10,153 nt of DNA from Candidatus Heimdallarchaeota archaeon (lineage in GTDB: Archaea > Asgardarchaeota > Heimdallarchaeia > Hodarchaeales > LC-3), in the NCBI GenBank assembly GCA_027364495.1, contig DAHXPE010000182.1, positions 1-10,153 of the forward strand, read 5' to 3'. The notes below the pieces were generated by a model. The model did not search any database, had not been told where the DNA came from, and was given only the letters and a program-made list of their open reading frames with translations. This document shows positions 6,044 through 10,153 of the stretch, piece by piece; the stretch's first letter is position 1, and every line of letters starts with the position of its first letter. Both the position numbers and the translations under genes were made by a program.

Positions 6044-7288
6044 TTACTGCTCCTTTTTATTTTTGTATTCATTAGATTTTCTAACAATTAATTTAACAGC
6101 GTCAGTCATAGAAACTTCTTCACCAAAGATATCCATATCCAAATTATATTTATCTTTGAATTCGTTAAGTAAAGCAAATGCTTTTTCAGAATTAGGACCC
6201 GCTCTTCTAATAACTACTGGATATTTCGGTACACCTATCTCCTCAAAACCATCTTTAAAACCAGCTAAAGTTTCAAAAACATCTGTAAAATTGGCTGTTC
6301 CACCAATTACTAAGCAACCATTTAATCCTTCTCTAGACAAAGTGATTTCAGTTAATTTTTTTACCTTATTCCGTGGAGGATTACCTGAATATTCCACATA
6401 ATTAGCTGGTTTTCCACCAGCCTGAATTAAGGCATCCATACAAGTCAAAGATACGCCTCCTCCAGATGCAAGAACAGCTATATCACCATCTAATTCCATA
6501 AATGATTTACCAGCGACTCCTCTATAATTATAATAATCAATTCTTCTAGCTTCTAGTTCACGTTCTGTTAATAAAGTATTATCCTCTATATCAGTTATAT
6601 CATAAAAAATGTCGTGTCTACTAACAGCATTATCATCGATGGTAATCTTAGCATCTCCTGCATATAATAATTTACCAATTCCAGTTTTTATAATTGGATT
6701 GATTTCTAATGCTTTGCAATCATACTCAATAAAAGCTTGATAACAGTGTTGAATAAACTTAGACACAATGATAATATCTTTATCATTTATGCCTGCACGC
6801 TTAGCTATTTCTCGTGCTTGAAAATCATGAAGACCATCTAGAAGAGAAACTGGATACAATACTGGTGCTTTATGAGTTATAACATCATCTATATCAATAC
6901 CTCCTGCCATTGAAAATATGATCATTGGTTTTCTACTATCGGTATCGTAAATAATGGAAATATAATATTCTTCAGCAACATCAAGTTTTTTTTCAATTAA
7001 CAAAGTTGAAATCGAATGGTCCAGAAATTTTGTTTGGTACATCTGATCAATTATTTCTAAAGCTTCATTATAATTGCTTGATTCTTTGATTAAACCATGT
7101 TTCTTACGATAACCATAAGGTATTTGAGCTTTAATTATAACACTCCCATGCTCGTAAAAGAACTCAGAAAACTTATTCTTATGATAACTAAGGTTAATGT
7201 ACGATCTATTATCTGTTATAATACCTGGTGGAATTCGAATACCAACACTTTGCAGTATTTGTTTTCCACGATATTCTACAAGTTTCAT
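6044..7288 (-). CDS. sucC: Succinyl-CoA/citryl-CoA ligase beta subunit (ATP-grasp, SucC superfamily)
   Basis: A 414-residue protein with an ATP-grasp domain (about 1-230) and a C-terminal CoA-ligase domain (about 265-405). The conserved LEINP (194-198, N197) and AGDAKI (210-215, D212) correspond to the Mg-binding residues of SucC. The N-terminal VIIKAQ (50-55) is conserved, but the usual GRGKAGG loop is replaced by PYGYRKKHG (57-65). The C-terminal half carries features typical of ATP-citrate lyase and citryl-CoA synthetase: ASGGGVS (274-280), ANYVEYSG (295-302), IGGTANFT (328-335) and RRAGPN (361-366). Together with a length above the ~388 residues of SucC, this suggests a citrate-activating ligase (CcsA-like), with the phosphoryl group passed to the histidine of the alpha subunit. 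It follows the methyltransferase stop by 17 bases and precedes the alpha gene by one. The superfamily is secure; the substrate is inferred. Confidence 0.85.
   Translation of the reverse strand: MKLVEYRGKQILQSVGIRIPPGIITDNRSYINLSYHKNKFSEFFYEHGSVIIKAQIPYGYRKKHGLIKESSNYNEALEIIDQMYQTKFLDHSISTLLIEKKLDVAEEYYISIIYDTDSRKPMIIFSMAGGIDIDDVITHKAPVLYPVSLLDGLHDFQAREIAKRAGINDKDIIIVSKFIQHCYQAFIEYDCKALEINPIIKTGIGKLLYAGDAKITIDDNAVSRHDIFYDITDIEDNTLLTERELEARRIDYYNYRGVAGKSFMELDGDIAVLASGGGVSLTCMDALIQAGGKPANYVEYSGNPPRNKVKKLTEITLSREGLNGCLVIGGTANFTDVFETLAGFKDGFEEIGVPKYPVVIRRAGPNSEKAFALLNEFKDKYNLDMDIFGEEVSMTDAVKLIVRKSNEYKNKKEQ
6050..6055 (-). promoter_or_regulatory. Shine-Dalgarno site AAGGAG for the ligase alpha subunit
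   Basis: On the minus strand AAGGAG lies seven bases before ATG 6042, within the last codons of the beta-subunit gene. It fixes the alpha start at MAILID rather than the upstream ATG at 6087. Confidence 0.65.
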
Positions 7289-7305
7289 TTTGTATCCACG
7301 ACACT

Positions 7306-8085
7306 TTACAACTTTTTTGAGATAGTTAAATATCTTTTCCTTGTTCCTGCTTTGATTTCGACAATTTGATTTTCTACGGATAAAGAATTTATTTTTTCAA
7401 GTGCTTTTTCTAGGGATGTATGATTTTTCCAAAGGATAGTTAAATATCTACTTAACTTAATCTGATACCATTGGTCAATTAATGCAAAAGAGAAATCCAA
7501 ATCCTTTCCAAACGAATATAATTCCGAATCAGTTCCAAGGAAACCTTTTGTGCCTTTAGGCAAATCTTTTGTATTAGAAGCGTAATAAGGAGGAAGTGAT
7601 AAAACACAATCGATTGGAAAATAATTTTCCAAATAATCCAAGATACCTCCTTCGCTTTTAATCAATGTAATCTTGTTTTCTAAATCGTTTAACTGAACTT
7701 GTCTTTGAGCAGAATGAAATGAAAAGTCATTTATTTCGGTAGCAAGTACTTTAACATTCTTTTTAGCAAATAAAAGAGCCATTATAGCACTCGCTCCAGT
7801 TCCTATTTCAATTACACTTTGAGGATGAATAATAGAAAGAATTGCTGATACTATAGCTCTTCTTAAACCAGCAGTCGGTATAAGATTTCGTCTTTCAGTC
7901 AGATTTATATCTAAATCTAATTCAATATCATCTAATAATTTAAAGAGATACTTATTATAATGATATAATGCTCCTGAATTTCCTAAATCAATTCTATTTT
8001 TGGAATTGACCCATTTCCTTATTTCAGGATACTTTTCTATTACTTGATTTATTGGTAGAGAAAAATCCTTTGCATCAAGATACAT
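7306..8085 (-). CDS. METTL16/RlmF-like SAM-dependent methyltransferase
   Basis: A 259-residue protein resembling the METTL16/RlmF (YbiN) family of RNA N6-adenine methyltransferases. Visible parts in order: a family-typical N-terminal stretch with NLIPTAGLR (67-75), SAM-binding motif I EIGTGAS (93-99), acidic motif ATEIND (115-120), motif IV SLPPYYAS (163-170), GFLGTDSEL (181-189) leading into FGKDLDFSFALID (192-204), and a C-terminal AGTRKRYLTI (246-255) like the GR/K-rich end of METTL16. Members modify A in U6 snRNA, MAT2A mRNA or 23S rRNA; an rRNA or other structured-RNA target is the likeliest guess here. Motif IV is odd: the usual NPPF/NPPY asparagine is leucine. It is the first gene of the operon with the ligase subunits, 17 bases before the beta gene, though no functional link is obvious. 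ATG 8085 is the only good start. Confidence 0.8.
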   Translation of the reverse strand: MYLDAKDFSLPINQVIEKYPEIRKWVNSKNRIDLGNSGALYHYNKYLFKLLDDIELDLDINLTERRNLIPTAGLRRAIVSAILSIIHPQSVIEIGTGASAIMALLFAKKNVKVLATEINDFSFHSAQRQVQLNDLENKITLIKSEGGILDYLENYFPIDCVLSLPPYYASNTKDLPKGTKGFLGTDSELYSFGKDLDFSFALIDQWYQIKLSRYLTILWKNHTSLEKALEKINSLSVENQIVEIKAGTRKRYLTISKKL

Positions 8086-8135
8086 TAGTTACAAATAACG
8101 TCACATTATTAATCTTAAAAAATTACTTTTCCAAA

Positions 8136-8145
8136 AAAAAATATA
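8136..8145 (-). promoter_or_regulatory. Possible TATA box of the methyltransferase-ligase operon
   Basis: On the minus strand CTATATTTTT lies about 50 bases before ATG 8085, placing a transcript start near 8110-8115. AT-rich context makes this uncertain. Confidence 0.3.
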
Positions 8146-8163
8146 GTGAGCTAAAAGTATGCT

Positions 8164-8176
8164 CTTTAAAATAAAA
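8164..8176 (+). promoter_or_regulatory. Possible TATA region of the S9 peptidase gene
   Basis: TTTAAAATAAAAT lies about 50 bases upstream of TTG 8227 in the 141-base divergent spacer. Other A/T stretches nearby could serve equally well. Confidence 0.25.
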
Positions 8177-8215
8177 TTCTAAAATTGTATTAACGTAGTA
8201 ATTTTCATCTTTGCT

Positions 8216-8220
8216 GTGAT
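8216..8220 (+). promoter_or_regulatory. Shine-Dalgarno-like GTGAT supporting the TTG start at 8227
   Basis: GTGAT lies six bases before TTG 8227. No ATG or GTG start lies in frame between the upstream in-frame TAA (8191-8193) and the TTG. Confidence 0.45.
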
Positions 8221-8226
8221 TTAGGC

Positions 8227-10086
8227 TTGAATTATCCCGTGTTAACCAAAAAAACTAATATCATTCCAAAAAAGATAATTTTTGGTAATCCAGAAAGGTC
8301 TAGTCCTAGAATATCTCCTGACGGAAAAAAATTAGCTTATTTAAGTTCCTTTAATGGTGTCTTGAATGTTTTTGTAAGAGACCTTGAGACTGGAATAGAT
8401 AGGGTTATTACATCTGATCAAGACAGAGGAATTTCATCTTATTACTGGCATTTTGATAATGAGCATATTTTTTATATTCAGGATGTTAAAGGTGACGAAA
8501 ATTGGCAATTATTTCGGACAAACATACATTCCAAAAAAACAGCCTGTTTAACTCCTTTTGAAAACGTCCAGGTTCAAATTCTTGATAGATCAAAAGAACA
8601 TCCAAATGATCTAATTATAAGTATGAATATGGATAATCCAGAATTACATGATATTTATCGTTTGAATGTATTAACAGATGAATTAACACTATTGGAAAAA
8701 AATCCTGGTAACTTTACTGATTGGATCACTGATCATGATCTCAATGTACGTGGAGCATTAAGATCAAAGGAAGATGGTGGTTTTGATTTACTTCTGAAGA
8801 ATTCTGAAGAAACCAATTTTGAAGTTTTTTATTCTTGGTCAAATGAAGATTCAGCAAACTCAGGCCCGTTATTAATTTCAAAAGATGGATTATTCATTTA
8901 TTTATTAGATTCAACAGGTTCTAATACAACGAAATTCATAAAAATGAACATTGAACATAAAACACAAGAAATTATTTATCAAGATCCTAATTATGATGTT
9001 AGTGGAGCGATTATCCATCCAGACACATTAGAAATTCAACTTATTATGTTAACAAAAGAACGAGATCATCATATAATTTTTGATGAATCTATTAATGAAG
9101 ATATAGCTAAAATAAAAAGACTTCACAACGAGGGAGATTTTTTCATAGCTAATCGAAGCCTTGATGATAAAATATGGCTAATTGGCTATACTAGAGATAA
9201 TGGTGCAGTACCATATTATCGGTATGATAGAGAACTGAAAGAATTTTCCTTTTTATTTTATCATCAAGGAAAAATCAATAATTTTAATCTTGCAAGATTG
9301 GAACCAATAGTATTTAAAAGCAGAGATGGTCTTCTTATTCATGGATATATTTCATTTCCAGTCGATTTAGAAAGAAAAAATCTTCCACTGGTTTTGAATG
9401 TCCATGGTGGCCCTTGGTCACGTGATTATTATGAGTTTGATCCTGAAGTGCATCTATTTACAAATCGTGGCTATATTTGTCTTCAAATAAATTACAGAGG
9501 ATCAACTGGGTATGGTAAAAATTTTACTAATGCTGGTGATCACGAATGGGGTAACAACATGCTAAATGATTTAGTAGATGCTGTCAATTGGGCTATTAAT
9601 CAAGGATATGCCAATCAAGATAAAATTGCTGTTTATGGAGGCTCGTACGGTGGATATGCAGCTTTAGCTTGTTCAACGTTCACGCAAAATATTTTCTGTT
9701 GCGCTATCGATGTTGTCGGTCCAAGTAATCTTATTACTTTTATAAATTCTATTCCTGAATACTGGAAACCTTTCTTAAACATGTTGTACAAGAGAATTGG
9801 AGATCCAGAAACTGAGGAAGAATTCCTAAAATCAAGGAGTCCTCTTTATTTCGTTGACAATATCAAAATTCCACTTTTAATAGCACAAGGTGCTCATGAT
9901 CCAAGAGTAAAGAAAGAAGAAAGTGAGCAAATAGTACAAGCACTAATGAAAAAGAATATTTACCATAAATATCTTCTTTTTGAAGATGAAGGTCACGGTT
10001 TTGTCAAACCAGAGAATAGATTGAAGTTTTATTCTGAAGTAGAAGATTTTCTTTCAATATTTCTAGGTGGATTTAAGGAGTTGTAA
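8227..10086 (+). CDS. S9 family serine peptidase (prolyl oligopeptidase / acylaminoacyl-peptidase type)
   Basis: A 619-residue protein with two domains. Residues about 20-350 form a beta-propeller of TolB/WD-like blades (for example SPRISPDGKKLAYLS at 26-40), which in this family limits access to peptide-sized substrates. Residues about 360-615 form the alpha/beta-hydrolase domain: oxyanion motif HGGP (393-396), INYRGSTGYG (421-430), nucleophile elbow GGSYGG (471-476, S473), acid GAHDPRV (555-561, D558) and catalytic histidine GHGF (589-592, H590). All three catalytic residues are present. Length suits acylaminoacyl-peptidases, which remove N-acylated residues from peptides, but oligopeptidase or dipeptidyl-peptidase activity is equally possible. 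There is no signal peptide, so it should act in the cytoplasm on protein-breakdown peptides. It starts with TTG, supported by the GTGAT site, and is divergent from the methyltransferase operon. No partner gene is visible downstream. Confidence 0.9.
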   Translation: MNYPVLTKKTNIIPKKIIFGNPERSSPRISPDGKKLAYLSSFNGVLNVFVRDLETGIDRVITSDQDRGISSYYWHFDNEHIFYIQDVKGDENWQLFRTNIHSKKTACLTPFENVQVQILDRSKEHPNDLIISMNMDNPELHDIYRLNVLTDELTLLEKNPGNFTDWITDHDLNVRGALRSKEDGGFDLLLKNSEETNFEVFYSWSNEDSANSGPLLISKDGLFIYLLDSTGSNTTKFIKMNIEHKTQEIIYQDPNYDVSGAIIHPDTLEIQLIMLTKERDHHIIFDESINEDIAKIKRLHNEGDFFIANRSLDDKIWLIGYTRDNGAVPYYRYDRELKEFSFLFYHQGKINNFNLARLEPIVFKSRDGLLIHGYISFPVDLERKNLPLVLNVHGGPWSRDYYEFDPEVHLFTNRGYICLQINYRGSTGYGKNFTNAGDHEWGNNMLNDLVDAVNWAINQGYANQDKIAVYGGSYGGYAALACSTFTQNIFCCAIDVVGPSNLITFINSIPEYWKPFLNMLYKRIGDPETEEEFLKSRSPLYFVDNIKIPLLIAQGAHDPRVKKEESEQIVQALMKKNIYHKYLLFEDEGHGFVKPENRLKFYSEVEDFLSIFLGGFKEL

Positions 10087-10138
10087 AATAGAAAATGATC
10101 AGATTGAGTATGGATTGGTCTATCAGAAATAAAAAATC

Positions 10139-10147
10139 TTATTTTTA
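10139..10147 (+). terminator. Possible oligo-T terminator after the S9 peptidase gene
   Basis: TTATTTTTA lies about 55 bases after the peptidase stop at the right edge of the window, preceded by an A-rich stretch that could pair weakly with it. Fits archaeal oligo-T termination, but the window ends too soon to judge. Confidence 0.25.
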
Positions 10148-10153
10148 ACAATT

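Noticed and set aside
6043..6087. Earlier ATG at 6087 for the ligase alpha subunit
   Set aside because: It would overlap the end of the beta gene, and the conserved SucD N-terminus and AAGGAG site point to 6042.
7097..7369. Plus-strand 90-residue frame over the ligase beta and methyltransferase junction
   Set aside because: Antisense to two clearly conserved genes and spans their junction.
10097..10150. Small ATG frame after the S9 peptidase gene
   Set aside because: Stops after about 17 codons and shows no ribosome site or recognisable sequence.
1..10153. CRISPR array, tRNA, rRNA, insertion sequence or prophage
   Set aside because: No spaced direct repeats, cloverleaf-like stretches, transposase motifs or terminal inverted repeats were seen on reading both strands.

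Overview
The window looks like a piece of an AT-rich archaeal chromosome (roughly 30% G+C by eye). I favour an archaeon, possibly of the Asgard group, for four reasons: TATA-like boxes with purine-rich upstream flanks sit before several genes; GGTGA/GTGAT/GGAG Shine-Dalgarno-like sites are present; TTG and GTG starts are common; and the gene set is cytosolic, with no signal peptides. This placement is inference. No rRNA, tRNA, CRISPR array, transposase or phage gene was seen.

Layout. The left edge (1-709, minus) is the N-terminal part of a cysteine-rich protein with many DnaJ-type CxxCxGxG zinc-finger repeats; its C-terminus lies outside the window. A 200-base divergent spacer with several inverted repeats separates it from a very large cytosolic GH13 (alpha-amylase clan) enzyme of 1191 residues on the plus strand (910-4485). 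Next comes a small unrecognised gene on the plus strand (4622-5132), broken by a frameshift at a run of eight T. Facing it is a compact minus-strand operon (8085 down to 5143): a METTL16/RlmF-like methyltransferase, then the beta and alpha subunits of an acyl-CoA synthetase of the SucCD/ATP-citrate-lyase superfamily. Divergent from that operon, a prolyl-oligopeptidase (S9) family peptidase with a complete catalytic triad fills 8227-10086.

How the genes fit together. The only clear functional unit is the ligase pair, whose stop and start codons are one base apart. Its sequence motifs resemble ATP-citrate lyase and citryl-CoA synthetase more than ordinary succinyl-CoA synthetase, which raises the possibility of citrate activation or cleavage by a two-subunit enzyme. 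The methyltransferase, the GH13 enzyme, the peptidase and the zinc-finger protein look like independent housekeeping or accessory functions. I found no clear new multi-gene defence or mobile system. The items most worth checking are the citryl-CoA-like ligase, the methyltransferase with a changed catalytic motif, the frameshifted gene, and the non-canonical GH13 enzyme with long unknown flanks.
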